Positions 17,131 through 28,153 are shown, counted from the first letter of the stretch. The stretch: 64,000 bases of DNA from Sphingomonas sp. BK580 (GCF_014194975.1 NZ_JACIAY010000009.1:1-64000); one strand, 5' to 3'. Notes: generated by a model not told the origin, from the sequence alone. Program-made: numbers and translations.

Positions 17131-19071
17131 ATGGCGATGGATTTCAGGGAAACGGACGGTGCGGCGATGACCACCGAGACGATCGACACGGCGCCCGTCG
17201 AGACCAAGATCGGCGAGGCCCAGCCGAGCGGCGACACGATCGCGAAGCACGGCGCGCGGGCGCGGCCCTACCCGGTCGAGGTCGATCACGGGCGCGACGC
17301 GCTGCTGACGGACTTCGGCAAGGAGACGCTCAAGGACCGCTATCTGCTGCCCGGCGAGAGCTTCCAGGACCTGTTCGTCCGCGTCGCCTCGGCCTATGCC
17401 GACGACGCCGCGCACGCGCAGCGGCTGTACGACTACATCTCGAAGCTGTGGTTCATGCCGGCCACCCCGGTGCTGTCGAACGGCGGCACCGGGCGCGGTC
17501 TGCCGATCAGCTGCTATCTCAACTCGGTGCCCGACAGCCTCGACGGCATCGTGCAGACCTGGAACGAGAACGTCTGGCTCGCCTCGCGCGGCGGCGGGAT
17601 CGGCACCTATTGGGGCAACGTGCGCGGCATCGGCGAGCCGGTCGGGCTCAACGGCAAGACCAGCGGCATCATCCCGTTCGTGCGCGTGATGGACTCGCTG
17701 ACGCTGGCGATCAGCCAGGGCTCGCTGCGGCGCGGCTCGGCCGCCTGCTACCTCGACATCTCGCACCCCGAGATCGAGGAGTTCCTCGAGATCCGCAAAC
17801 CCTCGGGCGACTTCAACCGCAAGGCGCTCAACCTGCACCACGGCGTGCTGATCCCCGACGCCTTCATGGAGGCGGTGCGCGACGGCGCCGAGTGGCAGCT
17901 CAAAAGCCCCAAGGACGGCTCGGTGCGGGGCACGGTGGACGCGCGCGCGCTGTTCCAGAAATTGGTCGAGACCCGGCTCGCCACGGGCGAGCCGTACATC
18001 GTCTTCGCCGACCATGTGAACTCGACCATGCCCAAGCATCACCGCGACCTCGGGCTCAAGGTCTCGACCTCGAACCTGTGCAGCGAGATCACGCTGCCGA
18101 CCGGCCGCGACCATCTCGGCAACGATCGCACCGCGGTGTGCTGCCTCTCCTCGCTCAACCTCGAGACATGGGACGAGTGGAAGGATGAGAAGGGCTTCGT
18201 CGAGGACGTCATGCGCTTCCTCGACAACGTGCTGCAGGACTATATCGACCGCCACGAGCCCGGGATGGAGCGCGCGGCCTATTCGGCGGGCCGCGAGCGC
18301 TCGGTCGGGCTGGGCGTGATGGGCTTCCACTCCTTCCTCCAGCAGCGCGGGCTGCCGTTCGAGGGGGCCATGGCGAAGAGCTGGAACCTCAAGATGTTCC
18401 GCCAGATCAACGCGCAGGTGAACGAGGCCTCGATGGTGCTCGCGCACGAGCGCGGCCCGTGCCCCGACGCCGCCGACATGGGGGTGATGGAGCGCTTCTC
18501 GTGCAAGATGGCGATCGCGCCGACCGCGTCGATCTCGATCATCTGCGGCGGCACCAGCGCCTGCATCGAGCCGATTCCGGCCAATATCTACACCCACAAG
18601 ACGCTGTCGGGCAGCTTCGCGGTGAAGAACCCGTACCTCGAGAAGCTGCTCACCGAGAAGAGCAAGAACTCGGACGCGGTGTGGAACTCGATCCTCGAGC
18701 ACGGCGGCTCGGTGCAGCACCTCGACTTCCTCAGCCAGGAGGAGAAGGACTGCTACAAGACGTCGTTCGAGATCGACCAGCGCTGGCTGCTCGAGCTCGC
18801 CGGCGACCGCACGCCCTATATCGACCAGGCGCAGTCGCTCAACCTGTTCATCCCGGCGGACGTGGAGAAGTGGGATCTCTTGATGCTCCACTTCCGCGCC
18901 TGGGAGCTGGGGATCAAGTCGCTCTACTATCTCCGCTCCAAGTCGGTGCAGCGCGCCGGCTTCGCGGGCGCCGAGGGCCAGGGCGGGGTCGAGGCGGACA
19001 ACACGCTCGACAAGCCGCAATTCTCGCTCGCCGAGAGCACCGACTATGACGAGTGCCTCGCCTGTCAGTGA
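17131..19071 (+). CDS. nrdA: class Ia ribonucleotide reductase alpha subunit
   Basis: Large subunit that reduces ribonucleoside diphosphates to deoxyribonucleotides, 646 residues. The active-site triad is in NLCSEI (Cys317 is the thiyl-radical residue); the redox pair cysteines are in PISCYL and AVCCLSS. The radical-transfer tyrosines are in SLYYLRS and the C-terminal thiol relay is CLACQ at the very end. There is no N-terminal ATP-cone: about 60 poorly conserved residues precede the catalytic domain directly. The start at 17131 has GGGAG nine bases upstream; ATGs at 17137 and 17167 are alternatives. nrdB lies 8 kb downstream rather than adjacent. Confidence 0.95.
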   Translation: MAMDFRETDGAAMTTETIDTAPVETKIGEAQPSGDTIAKHGARARPYPVEVDHGRDALLTDFGKETLKDRYLLPGESFQDLFVRVASAYADDAAHAQRLYDYISKLWFMPATPVLSNGGTGRGLPISCYLNSVPDSLDGIVQTWNENVWLASRGGGIGTYWGNVRGIGEPVGLNGKTSGIIPFVRVMDSLTLAISQGSLRRGSAACYLDISHPEIEEFLEIRKPSGDFNRKALNLHHGVLIPDAFMEAVRDGAEWQLKSPKDGSVRGTVDARALFQKLVETRLATGEPYIVFADHVNSTMPKHHRDLGLKVSTSNLCSEITLPTGRDHLGNDRTAVCCLSSLNLETWDEWKDEKGFVEDVMRFLDNVLQDYIDRHEPGMERAAYSAGRERSVGLGVMGFHSFLQQRGLPFEGAMAKSWNLKMFRQINAQVNEASMVLAHERGPCPDAADMGVMERFSCKMAIAPTASISIICGGTSACIEPIPANIYTHKTLSGSFAVKNPYLEKLLTEKSKNSDAVWNSILEHGGSVQHLDFLSQEEKDCYKTSFEIDQRWLLELAGDRTPYIDQAQSLNLFIPADVEKWDLLMLHFRAWELGIKSLYYLRSKSVQRAGFAGAEGQGGVEADNTLDKPQFSLAESTDYDECLACQ

Positions 19072-19137
19072 GATGAGTGCCGGCTAGCCGATGAGCGCCC
19101 GTCCGCGGTCGCTCACCGGCGCACCGCCGTGTAAGGC

Positions 19138-20985
19138 TCAGAAGGCGCTCCACTCCTCCGCCAGCGCGGCGTTACCGCGCTGCGCGCGCGCCCCGGCGGC
19201 GATCCGTGCCCCCGTCGCCGCCGCGCGCGCCGTCAGCTGACGGACCGGCGCCGCGGCAGGGCGCCCGGCGCTCGGCGTGTCGTCGCCCTCGGCGAGGCGG
19301 AAGCGCGCGACCGCCTGCGCCATCGTGTCGGCCTCCTCGGACAGGCTGCGCGCCGCGGCCGTGGCCTCTTCCACCATCGCGGCGTTCTGCTGGGTCACGC
19401 CGTCCATCGCCGCCACCGCGGTGGCGACCTGCTGGAGCCCGCTGGCCTGCTGCTCGGCCGCGGCGGTGATGTCGGACACCAGCGCGCTGATCTCGCCGAT
19501 CCGCCCGGTGATCCGCGTCAGCGCCTCGCCCGCCTGCCCCACCAGCGCCACGCCGGCATGGACCTGCTGCGACGAGGCGGTGATCTTGAGCTTGACGTCC
19601 TTGGCCGCGTCGGCGGAGCGCTGCGCCAGCGCGCGCACCTCGCTGGCGACCACGGCGAAGCCCTTGCCAGCGTCGCCCGCGCGCGCGGCCTCGACCCCGG
19701 CGTTGAGCGCCAGCAGATTGGTCTGGAAGGCGATGCCGTCGATCACGGCGATAATGTCGCCGATCTCGGCCGAGGCGCGCTCGATCCCGCTCATCGCCTC
19801 CACCGCGCGCTGCACCACGCCGCCGGACTGTTCGGCGTCCAGCTGGGTGTCGTGCACCACGTCGTTGGCGCGCGCGGCGTTGCCCGCCGTCTCCTGCACG
19901 GTGACGGTGATCTCCTGCATCGCCGCCGCGGTCTGCTGCAGGCTCGCGGCCTGCTGCTCGGTGCGGCGCGACAGGTCGTCCGAGGCCTGGCGGATCTCGC
20001 CGGCACCGGTCTTCACCCGCTCGGCCGAGCGGCTGACGTGACCGATCGCGACGCCGAGCTGGTCGACCGACTGGTCGTATGAGCGGCCGACCGCGCGATA
20101 GTCGCTCGGCAGGGTGTCGCCGACGCGGTGCGTCAGCGCGCCCTGGCCGAGCAGGTCGAGCGCGGCGCCGAGCTCGGCCACCACGCTGCGCTGCTCGGCG
20201 GCGGCGCGCTGCTGCTGCCGCGCCGCGTCACGGAAGGTGGCGATGCTGCTCACCAGATCACCGATCTCGTCGGCGCGGCCGATCCCCACCAGCTCGGCGT
20301 CGAGCTCGCCCGCCGCCATGCGACTCACCGTGCGCGAGGTGGTCTCCAGCGGGCCGAGCGCGCCGCGCATCAGCGCGACGAAGCCGGCCGCGACCACGGC
20401 GAGCAGGATCACCGCGAGCGCGGCGAGCGTCGTCAGCGCGAGCGTGAGGCTGTGACCGCTCGCCGCGGCGAGCGCCTGCTTCTTCGCCGCGGCGAGGCGG
20501 ACGAGCCGGTCGATGCTCGCGCGATGGCTGGCGTAGGACTGGCTCAGCCGGTCGAAGCTGGCGCGCAGCGCGGCCTCGTCGCCCGCGGCGGCGGCGGGCA
20601 GGAAGCCGGCGTGCAACTCCTTCCAGAACAGTCGGGCCGGGGTACCCGACTCGTCGAGCCCGGCCCTGAGCGCCGGATCGAGCGTCGACTCGCGCCACTG
20701 CCGCAGCGCCGCGTCATAGTCGGTCTCGAATTGGGCGAGGCGGCGCTCGTGCTCGGCGCGCGCGCCGGTATGGTTGAGGATCGAGGAGGCTTCGAGATAG
20801 GGTTCGATGATATAGGCGGGCGGCGGCAGGATCGACGCCTCGAGATCGTCGATCTGCTGGCTGGCCCGATCGATGGGACCACCGACGCGGATCTCGTTGA
20901 CGAAGTAGCTCGTGGTGGCCGAAGCGAGGAGCAGCGCACCCGCGATGCCCGACGCGGCGACCGACACCTTCCGCTTGATTCTCAT
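19138..20985 (-). CDS. methyl-accepting chemotaxis protein
   Basis: Chemoreceptor of 615 residues with an N-terminal transmembrane span (about 8-28), a helical periplasmic sensor region, a second span (about 185-207), HAMP segments and a long cytoplasmic coiled coil. The signalling hairpin tip reads AFQTNLLALNAGVEAARAG. The last residues EEWSAF match the xWxxF pentapeptide that tethers CheR/CheB in other receptors. No che genes are adjacent, so it works with a chemotaxis array encoded elsewhere. The ligand is unknown. Confidence 0.93.
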   Translation of the reverse strand: MRIKRKVSVAASGIAGALLLASATTSYFVNEIRVGGPIDRASQQIDDLEASILPPPAYIIEPYLEASSILNHTGARAEHERRLAQFETDYDAALRQWRESTLDPALRAGLDESGTPARLFWKELHAGFLPAAAAGDEAALRASFDRLSQSYASHRASIDRLVRLAAAKKQALAAASGHSLTLALTTLAALAVILLAVVAAGFVALMRGALGPLETTSRTVSRMAAGELDAELVGIGRADEIGDLVSSIATFRDAARQQQRAAAEQRSVVAELGAALDLLGQGALTHRVGDTLPSDYRAVGRSYDQSVDQLGVAIGHVSRSAERVKTGAGEIRQASDDLSRRTEQQAASLQQTAAAMQEITVTVQETAGNAARANDVVHDTQLDAEQSGGVVQRAVEAMSGIERASAEIGDIIAVIDGIAFQTNLLALNAGVEAARAGDAGKGFAVVASEVRALAQRSADAAKDVKLKITASSQQVHAGVALVGQAGEALTRITGRIGEISALVSDITAAAEQQASGLQQVATAVAAMDGVTQQNAAMVEEATAAARSLSEEADTMAQAVARFRLAEGDDTPSAGRPAAAPVRQLTARAAATGARIAAGARAQRGNAALAEEWSAF

Positions 20986-21497
20986 CCTTGCTGCTCCCGA
21001 CGCGGCCCGATCAACGAGACGGCATCTATGCCGACAGACTTAAAGCGAGATTGAGGCGAGATTGATCGTAAGCAGTGTTCGATCATCCATGCGAGAGTGC
21101 GAACCTTGTTCCTCGAAACATCTTCGCTCGATCAATATTAACCAACTTGGACAAAGACGGTATCTTCATTTAGATCAAAGGATTGATCTGGCGCCTGCTG
21201 TATCAGATTTTCGTCCGACCGGTCACCGCTTCGTCCGCGGAGGCATCATCTACGCCGTCGGCCCTGGATGGCGCGCCGGCACGGGCACGCTGGCCAGCAC
21301 CGGCGTCGCCATCGCATCGCCGCCGACGCGTGGGATGCGGATCGTATGCTTGCCAGCCCTGAGCCGACCGACCTCGTGCGTCATGCGCACGACAGTCCGC
21401 CGGCTTATCGGCCCCTCGGGCGCCCACCGATGCGACCGCCAGCAGCTCTCCGGCACGCTTCGGCGTCGAAGGACCCGCGGCAGGCGCGCCGACGATC
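20986..21497. other. intergenic stretch between chemoreceptor and IclR gene
   Basis: The first 200 bases are AT-richer than the surroundings and probably hold the chemoreceptor promoter. The rest (about 21250-21490) has on the minus strand a short readable segment (THEVGRLRAGKHTIRIP), which resembles the end of a sugar-active enzyme's beta domain, but it has no start and no confident family, so it is not called as a gene. Confidence 0.4.
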
Positions 21498-22304
21498 TCA
21501 CGCCGCCGAGGAGAGGCCTTCGGTGATCTCGGCCGCCGCACCGGCGAGCAGCGCGCGCGCGGCGTCGATATCGATCGTCTGCGAGCCGTCGATGAGGCGG
21601 AGAAAGGGGATGGTCAGCGCCGCCGCGACGAGCCCGTCGAAGCCGAACACCGGATAGCTGATGTCGGTGACTCCGAGCGTGATCGGGCTCTTGCGCTGGG
21701 CGAACCCGGCCTTGCGGATCAGCGCCAGCTGCCGCTCGAGCGCGTCGCGGTCCACCGGCGCCGCGATCCCGGACGCGCGCGCGATCGCGGTCGTCCGGTC
21801 CTCGGGCGAGGCGAACGACAGCAGCACCTTGCCCGAGCAACTCGCGAGAAGGTCGATACTCGCGCCGAGACGCAGCGCGAAACCGCGGGTACCGGGACTG
21901 TGCTCGCGCGCGATGACGAGTCCGCTCGCCTCGTTGAGGACGACGAGGTGGCACGACTGGCCCGTGTCCACCGCCAGGTGTCGCATCACCGGGCGGGCCA
22001 CGTCGACCAGGCTGCGCGCCGGCGTCGATCGATAGGCCAGATCGAGGAGCTTGTAGGCGACCGAGTAGCGATCGTCCTTGGGCGACTTGCGGAGATAGCC
22101 GAGCTGCTCGACGACGACGACGATGCGGAACAGCTCGCCGACCGAGCGGCCGAGCAGCGCCGCCATCTCGCTCACCAACAGGCCGCCGGGGTGCTGCTCC
22201 AGCAGACCGAGGATCTCGAAGGTCTTCTGAACCGCCGGCGCCGCGTAGGTCGCCTTCCCTCCCGCCGTCACCCGCCACCTCACCCCAGAGCGTGTCACGG
22301 CCAT
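21498..22304 (-). CDS. IclR-family transcriptional regulator
   Basis: DNA-binding regulator of about 268 residues. A winged helix-turn-helix at the N-terminus (AAPAVQKTFEILGLLEQHPG, then VSEMAALLGRSVGELFRIV) is followed by the IclR effector-binding domain with GIAAPVDRD and a cysteine-containing ASCSGKVLLS pocket. It is divergent from the alpha-L-fucosidase gene across about 250 bases and so is the likely regulator of that gene, with a sugar or aromatic-acid effector. The start at 22304 is an ATG; a GTG at 22271 is also plausible. Confidence 0.87.
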   Translation of the reverse strand: MAVTRSGVRWRVTAGGKATYAAPAVQKTFEILGLLEQHPGGLLVSEMAALLGRSVGELFRIVVVVEQLGYLRKSPKDDRYSVAYKLLDLAYRSTPARSLVDVARPVMRHLAVDTGQSCHLVVLNEASGLVIAREHSPGTRGFALRLGASIDLLASCSGKVLLSFASPEDRTTAIARASGIAAPVDRDALERQLALIRKAGFAQRKSPITLGVTDISYPVFGFDGLVAAALTIPFLRLIDGSQTIDIDAARALLAGAAAEITEGLSSAA

Positions 22305-22485
22305 AGGAGCCGCACCGGCGCTGTCAAACCCGGCGAGGCGTACTGGCTGGCGCGAGCGGGACCGCCGCATCAACCACTTGGCTCACGCTGAACACGTCCG
22401 GGAAGACGGTGGGGCGTTCCGGACGGTACCGCGCTGCCGACCGACGCACTGGCCAGTCTCCGCCGCCGCCACCCGTGCCGCGCGG

Positions 22486-22530
22486 CGCTTGCCATGCCGC
22501 TTGCAAAATGAAAACACGCTTGCAAGGATG
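22486..22530. promoter_or_regulatory. CGCTTGC direct repeats upstream of fucosidase
   Basis: CGCTTGC occurs three times: at 22486, 22498 and 22517. The last two copies extend to CGCTTGCAAAATG and CGCTTGCAAGGATG, 19 bases apart. They sit 25-70 bases before the fucosidase start, in the region shared with the divergent IclR gene. This is a candidate operator; binding is inferred from position only. Confidence 0.45.
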
Positions 22531-22554
22531 ATAACAACCGGGAGAGGGCGAGCG

Positions 22555-24078
22555 ATGACGGGCTGGAGCAAGCGCGAGTTCATGGCGGCGTCGCTGGGGG
22601 CCGCCGCCGCGGGCGATGTGTCTCCGACGGCGGCGCTCCCGATCGCACCGGGGCGTTTCACGCCGGCGGTCGAGTCGCTGCTCGGCTATCGGGCGCCGGA
22701 CTGGTTTCGCGACGCCAAGTTCGGCATCTGGGCGCACTGGGGGCCACAGGCGGTGCCGCGCCAGGGCGACTGGTACGCGCGCTTCATGTACTGCCCCGGC
22801 CACCCGCATTACGCGCATCACGTCAAGACCTACGGCCACCCGTCCGAGTTCGGCTACAAGGACATCATCCCGCTGTGGACCGCGGAGAAGTTCGATCCTG
22901 AGGCGCTGATGACGCGCTATGCCGCGGCCGGCGCCAAGTATTTCGTCTCGATGGGCGTGCACCACGACAATTTCGACCTGTGGCGGTCCAAGCATCATCG
23001 CTGGAACGCCGCGGCCATGGGCCCAAAGCGCGACATCGTCGGGGCGTGGCGTGACGCGGCGCGCCGTCGCGGCCTGCGCTTCGGCGTCTCCGAGCATCTC
23101 GGCGCGAGCTACAATTGGTGGTACCCGAACCACCTGTACGACCAGTTCTGGCCCAAGCTCGGGGTCAGCTACGACGGCGCCGACCCGCGCTTCGCCGACC
23201 TCTACCATGACAACCGCGACGAGCCGTTCCTGAACCGGCCCGACACCTGGTACACCAGGAACCCGGCCTATCACGCGCTGTGGTTCAAGCGGATCCGCGA
23301 CCTGGTGGACAGCTACCAGCCCGACCTGCTCTACTCCGACGGCGGGGTGCCGTTCGGCGAGGTCGGGCGTTCGCTGGTGGCGCATCTGTACAACAGCAGC
23401 ATCGCGCGTAGCGGGCGGCTGGAAGCGGTCTACGCCTCGAAGAGCCTGGGGTCGGGCGAGTTCCACCGCGAGTGGGGCGTGCAGGACGTCGAGCGCGGCG
23501 TGCTGAAGGGCATCGATCCGCTGCCATGGCAGACCGACACGTCGAACGGCGACTGGTTCGAGAACGAGAACGACCGCTACAAGACGCCCGCGCAGGTGAT
23601 CTCGATGCTGGCGGACATCGTCAGCAAGAACGGCAACCTCCTGCTCAACGTGGCGCTCCACGCCGACGGCAGCCTGCCGCCGCCGTCGCTCGAGCTGCTC
23701 GACGAGCTCGCCGCGTGGATGCCGGTCAACGGCGCCGCGATCCACGGGACGCGGCCGTGGAGGATACACGGCGAGGGGCCGACCGAGGCGGCGGCGGGCG
23801 ACTTCAAGGAGAGCGGCGACTATGTCGCGCAGGACATCCGCTTCACCACGCGCGGCGAGCGGCTCTACGCGATCACGCTCGCGCCGCCGCGGGGCGCGGT
23901 CGCGGTCACGTCGCTCGCCGCGGGCAACCCGCACGAGCCGCGGCGCGTGCGGCGGGTGCGGCTGCTCGGCCACGACGGTGCGATCGCCTTCCGCCAGACC
24001 GATCGCGCGCTGGTGATCGACTGTCCCGCGCGGCTGCCGAGCCGGCATGCCAGCGCGTTCGAGATCAGCTTCGCCTGA
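22555..24078 (+). CDS. GH29 alpha-L-fucosidase
   Basis: Glycoside hydrolase family 29 enzyme, 507 residues, that removes alpha-linked L-fucose from glycans by a retaining mechanism. Typical blocks are WFRDAKFGIWAHWGP near residue 47, the catalytic-region VGVHHDNFDLW-like segment (here MGVHHDNFDLW) and PDLLYSDGG, in which Asp262 is the expected nucleophile. The N-terminus MTGWSKREFMAASLGAAAAG resembles a Tat or Sec export signal, so the enzyme is probably periplasmic. The start has GGGAGAGGGCGAG upstream. IclR is divergent; no fucose catabolic genes are adjacent. Confidence 0.93.
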   Translation: MTGWSKREFMAASLGAAAAGDVSPTAALPIAPGRFTPAVESLLGYRAPDWFRDAKFGIWAHWGPQAVPRQGDWYARFMYCPGHPHYAHHVKTYGHPSEFGYKDIIPLWTAEKFDPEALMTRYAAAGAKYFVSMGVHHDNFDLWRSKHHRWNAAAMGPKRDIVGAWRDAARRRGLRFGVSEHLGASYNWWYPNHLYDQFWPKLGVSYDGADPRFADLYHDNRDEPFLNRPDTWYTRNPAYHALWFKRIRDLVDSYQPDLLYSDGGVPFGEVGRSLVAHLYNSSIARSGRLEAVYASKSLGSGEFHREWGVQDVERGVLKGIDPLPWQTDTSNGDWFENENDRYKTPAQVISMLADIVSKNGNLLLNVALHADGSLPPPSLELLDELAAWMPVNGAAIHGTRPWRIHGEGPTEAAAGDFKESGDYVAQDIRFTTRGERLYAITLAPPRGAVAVTSLAAGNPHEPRRVRRVRLLGHDGAIAFRQTDRALVIDCPARLPSRHASAFEISFA

Positions 24079-24148
24079 CCTCCCGCGAGGGCGACGCTCG
24101 TCCGACTGACTCGACCGGGCCGAACGGGCCGATCGTGTCACCCGAGGC

Positions 24149-24225
24149 GTGCTCCGGCGACGCCGGAGCCCGGGGCCGCGCGAACGGCCTCCCTCGTTCC
24201 GGCTGCTGCCTGCGCAGGAGCACGC
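24149..24225. repeat. palindromic repeat family A, copy A3
   Basis: Arms GTGCTCCGGCGACGCCGGAG and CTGCCTGCGCAGGAGCACG with CGGGGCCGCG inside. It lies between the convergent fucosidase and pcaF genes, two bases from the pcaF stop, where it could act as a bidirectional terminator or mRNA-end structure. Confidence 0.8.
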
Positions 24226-24227
24226 GC

Positions 24228-25430
<1,203 letters not shown>

Positions 25431-26412
25431 CGGGCGTCCTGCTCCAGCGGCTCGGTGAGTCGCCGTGGGTCGTCGACATAGATAGCGGCAGCGGGCGGGC
25501 CGGCGTAGAGGCCAGACGAGCTCGTCGAGCGGCGATCGCTGGCGATCACCTCCGACGGCGTCGGGGGCGCGCGACTTCACCGCGACCCAAGCTGAGTTGC
25601 CGGCATCCCCGGGCAGCGACGCCGCTTTCCGAACCGGGGCAGCGCCCGGCGCAACGGCTGGACGCGGATCGTCGCAGCAGGGAGAGCCGCTCGCGCTTGC
25701 ACAAGCCATGGCGCGACTCACACCGCAGCAGCCCCATATGTTGTGCTCGGAGGGTTCGGACTACCGCGCCTCAAGTGAGAAAGCGGTGGCGACGGCGAGG
25801 CCGATCGGGTATCGGGAGGAGGCTTCGGATTCTCGGCGCGTGCGACCGCAAGGGCGCTGAGAAGGCTGACACATCTCGTGCCCAAGGTGGTTGAACATGG
25901 CATCTGCTCCGAGCCAGCGGCGATCGCAGACACAGTGCGTGAGACGCGATCGTCTCATGGCGTCGGCGCCAGTCGTGGTGCGCGGCTCGAGCGGCTCGCC
26001 CGGCGCGCGCTGACTCGGTCGCCTCGCCTGTCGGCGGGGGGAAGGAAGATCTTCCCGCAGGTCGTTGAGTCGCGTGAGAGTGACGGTAGATAGGAGAGAA
26101 GGGATGCGTCCCAGAGACGATCGACCCGCCGCCCCCCGCGCCCACGCGTGGCGAGCGGAGCGCGCGGCCGTCACGCTGCACCGCCGCCCGCGCCACGCGC
26201 GGCCTCACGTCACCGCGCGTCACCCGGCGCCGAACGGCTCCCGTGGCGCCATGTCGTCCCTGTCGCGCCCTCCGCTCGGCTGCCACGCCGCTGTGGCGGC
26301 CAGCGACGCGTGCCCGCATGCGAAAGGGCGACGCTCGCTGACGAGCGCCGCCCCCTTCCTCGCGATCTCATCGGCCTCGCTCCCGCTCCCGCCAGGAGAG
26401 GGAGCTACCGCC
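25431..26412. other. 980-base gene-poor stretch
   Basis: No convincing gene. Directly upstream of pcaF a minus-strand frame of 49 residues (25428-25577) ends in the ATGA that starts pcaF and contains GLYAGPPAAAIYVDDP; it could be the truncated end of a lost upstream pca gene but was not recognised. The rest (25600-26400) has only arginine-rich chance frames and no repeat of the families named here. Confidence 0.45.
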
Positions 26413-26664
26413 TCACTCGTCCTCTTCGAACATGTCCTGCGCGTTCTGCGCGGTCGCCGAGAGGCGGACCTGGTCGCCCTCGATCTCGGCCACCAGCCCG
26501 AGCGGCAGGTAATGATGCTTGGCGCCCTGGCCGTCCTGCGTCGAGGGCGAATCGTTCTTGGTCAGCTTGATCCGGTCGCCGTCGACGTGGTCGACGGTGC
26601 CGACGTGCACGCCGTCCGCGCCGATCACCTCGGCATGTTCCTTGATCTGGCTGGCATCGACCAT
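26413..26664 (-). CDS. DUF2171 domain protein
   Basis: An acidic 83-residue protein with the DUF2171 pattern: IKEHAEVIGADGVHVGTVDH, then GDRIKLTK and HHYLPLGLVAEI. The start at 26664 follows AGAGGAGA. Family function is unknown; PRC-barrel-like structure is assumed from related proteins. It is divergent from the small membrane protein that follows. Confidence 0.88.
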   Translation of the reverse strand: MVDASQIKEHAEVIGADGVHVGTVDHVDGDRIKLTKNDSPSTQDGQGAKHHYLPLGLVAEIEGDQVRLSATAQNAQDMFEEDE

Positions 26665-26720
26665 CGTCAGTCTCCTCTGTTCGGTTCGGGGGCGCAACGC
26701 ACGGAGCGGGAGATGGTCGC

Positions 26721-26933
26721 ATGCTGAGCACGCTGCCGCTCCCGTCCGCGATCATGTTCGCGGTCGCCGCGGTGTTCGCGTTCGTCGGCGCGTGGCTGCT
26801 CGCCGAGCTGCGCCGCCCGCTGACCGAGGCGCGCGTCTACGCCTATCGCATGGTCGGCGTGATGGCGCTGTCGGGCGGCGTCGTGCTGGCGCTGTCCGCC
26901 GCGGCGATGTGGCAGTGGAGCCTCGAGCCGTGA
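26721..26933 (+). CDS. small two-span membrane protein
   Basis: A 70-residue protein with two hydrophobic spans (about residues 8-29 and 45-65) joined by a basic loop. GGGAGATGG lies upstream of the ATG. It is not recognised as a member of a named family. It is 60 bases before nrdB on the same strand and could be in the same transcript. Confidence 0.6.
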   Translation: MLSTLPLPSAIMFAVAAVFAFVGAWLLAELRRPLTEARVYAYRMVGVMALSGGVVLALSAAAMWQWSLEP

Positions 26934-26995
26934 CCGACCCGCCCGCCTGATCCGCCCACCTGATTTCCTATATTCGTCTCACCCGGAGTGTAGCC

Positions 26996-28048
26996 ATGTC
27001 CCTTCTCGAAGCCCGCAAGCAGTACAAGCCGTTCGAATACCCCTGGGCGTTCGAGTTCTGGAAGCGCCAGCAGCAGCTCCACTGGCTGCCCGAGGAAGTG
27101 CCGCTCGGCGAGGACTGCCGCGACTGGGCGCAGAAGCTGACCGACCATGAGCGCAACCTGCTGACCCAGATCTTCCGCTTCTTTACCCAGGCCGACGTCG
27201 AGGTGCAGGACTGCTACCACGAGAAATACGGCCGCGTGTTCAAGCCGACCGAGGTCAAGATGATGCTGACGGCGTTCAGCAACATGGAGACGGTCCACAT
27301 CGCCGCTTACTCGCACCTGCTCGACACAATCGGCATGCCCGAGAGCGAATATGGCGCCTTCCTCGAATACGGCGAGATGAAGGACAAGCATGATTACATG
27401 CAGAACTTCGGCGTCGACAGCGACGAGGACATCGCGCGCACGCTCGCCATGTTCGGCGGCTTCACCGAGGGCGTGCAGCTCTTCGCCAGCTTCGCGATGC
27501 TGATGAACTTCCCGCGCTTCAACAAGATGAAGGGCATGGGCCAGATCGTCAGCTGGTCGGTGCGCGACGAGAGCCTGCACTGCGAGGGCATCATCCGCAT
27601 GTTCCACGCCTTCTGCCAGGAGCGCCAATGCCTGACCAAGGCGGTGAAGGACGACATCGCCGACGTGTGCCAGACGACGATCCGGCTGGAGGACAACTTC
27701 ATCGACCTGGCCTTCGAGATGGGCCCGGTCGAGGGGATGAAGCCCAAGGAAATAAAGAAGTACATCCGCTATATCGCGGACTGGCGGCTCAACCAGCTGG
27801 GCTTGAAGCCGATCTACATGATCGACGAGCACCCGCTGCCGTGGCTCACCCCGCTGCTCAACGGCGTGGAGCACGCCAACTTCTTCGAGACGCGCGCGAC
27901 CGAGTATTCGAAGGCGGCGACCAAGGGGCAGTGGAACGACGTGTGGGACTCGTTCGACAAGCGCCAGAAGGCCAAGGGCGGCAAGCCCGCCAACGAGGAC
28001 GCGGGCGAGGCCAGCGGGGACATGTTCGCGGGCGTGGCGGCGGAGTGA
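26996..28048 (+). CDS. nrdB: class Ia ribonucleotide reductase beta subunit
   Basis: Small subunit, 350 residues, which houses the diiron-tyrosyl radical used by NrdA. The metal ligands fit Asp67, Glu98 and His101, and the radical tyrosine is Tyr105 in the E-T-V-H-I-A-A-Y pattern, which aligns with E. coli Glu115-His118-Tyr122. Further ligands lie in SFAMLMNFPRFN-region and in VRDESLHCEG. There is no fused ATP-cone. CCGGAG stands upstream of the ATG. It pairs with nrdA although 8 kb apart. Confidence 0.96.
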   Translation: MSLLEARKQYKPFEYPWAFEFWKRQQQLHWLPEEVPLGEDCRDWAQKLTDHERNLLTQIFRFFTQADVEVQDCYHEKYGRVFKPTEVKMMLTAFSNMETVHIAAYSHLLDTIGMPESEYGAFLEYGEMKDKHDYMQNFGVDSDEDIARTLAMFGGFTEGVQLFASFAMLMNFPRFNKMKGMGQIVSWSVRDESLHCEGIIRMFHAFCQERQCLTKAVKDDIADVCQTTIRLEDNFIDLAFEMGPVEGMKPKEIKKYIRYIADWRLNQLGLKPIYMIDEHPLPWLTPLLNGVEHANFFETRATEYSKAATKGQWNDVWDSFDKRQKAKGGKPANEDAGEASGDMFAGVAAE

Positions 28049-28053
28049 CTTAG

Positions 28054-28153
28054 CTCCCCTCCCCTTCAGGAGAGGGGCTGGGGGTAGGGCCTACCCGCGG
28101 GCGCGCCGCTCGCGGGAGCGCTCCACCCCGGCCCTCCCTTGAAGGGGAGGGAT
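28054..28153. repeat. inverted repeat family F, copy F1
   Basis: Arms CTCCCCTCCCCTTCAGGAGA and TCCCTTGAAGGGGAGGGA with inner GGGGTAGGGC and CTACCCGCGG. It begins five bases after the nrdB stop and may serve as its transcription terminator. Similar CT-rich arms are seen in family E. Confidence 0.7.

Noticed and set aside
25760-26320. Arginine-rich ORFs on both strands
   Set aside because: Composition is that of random GC-rich DNA, and the frames conflict with each other; no conserved motif.
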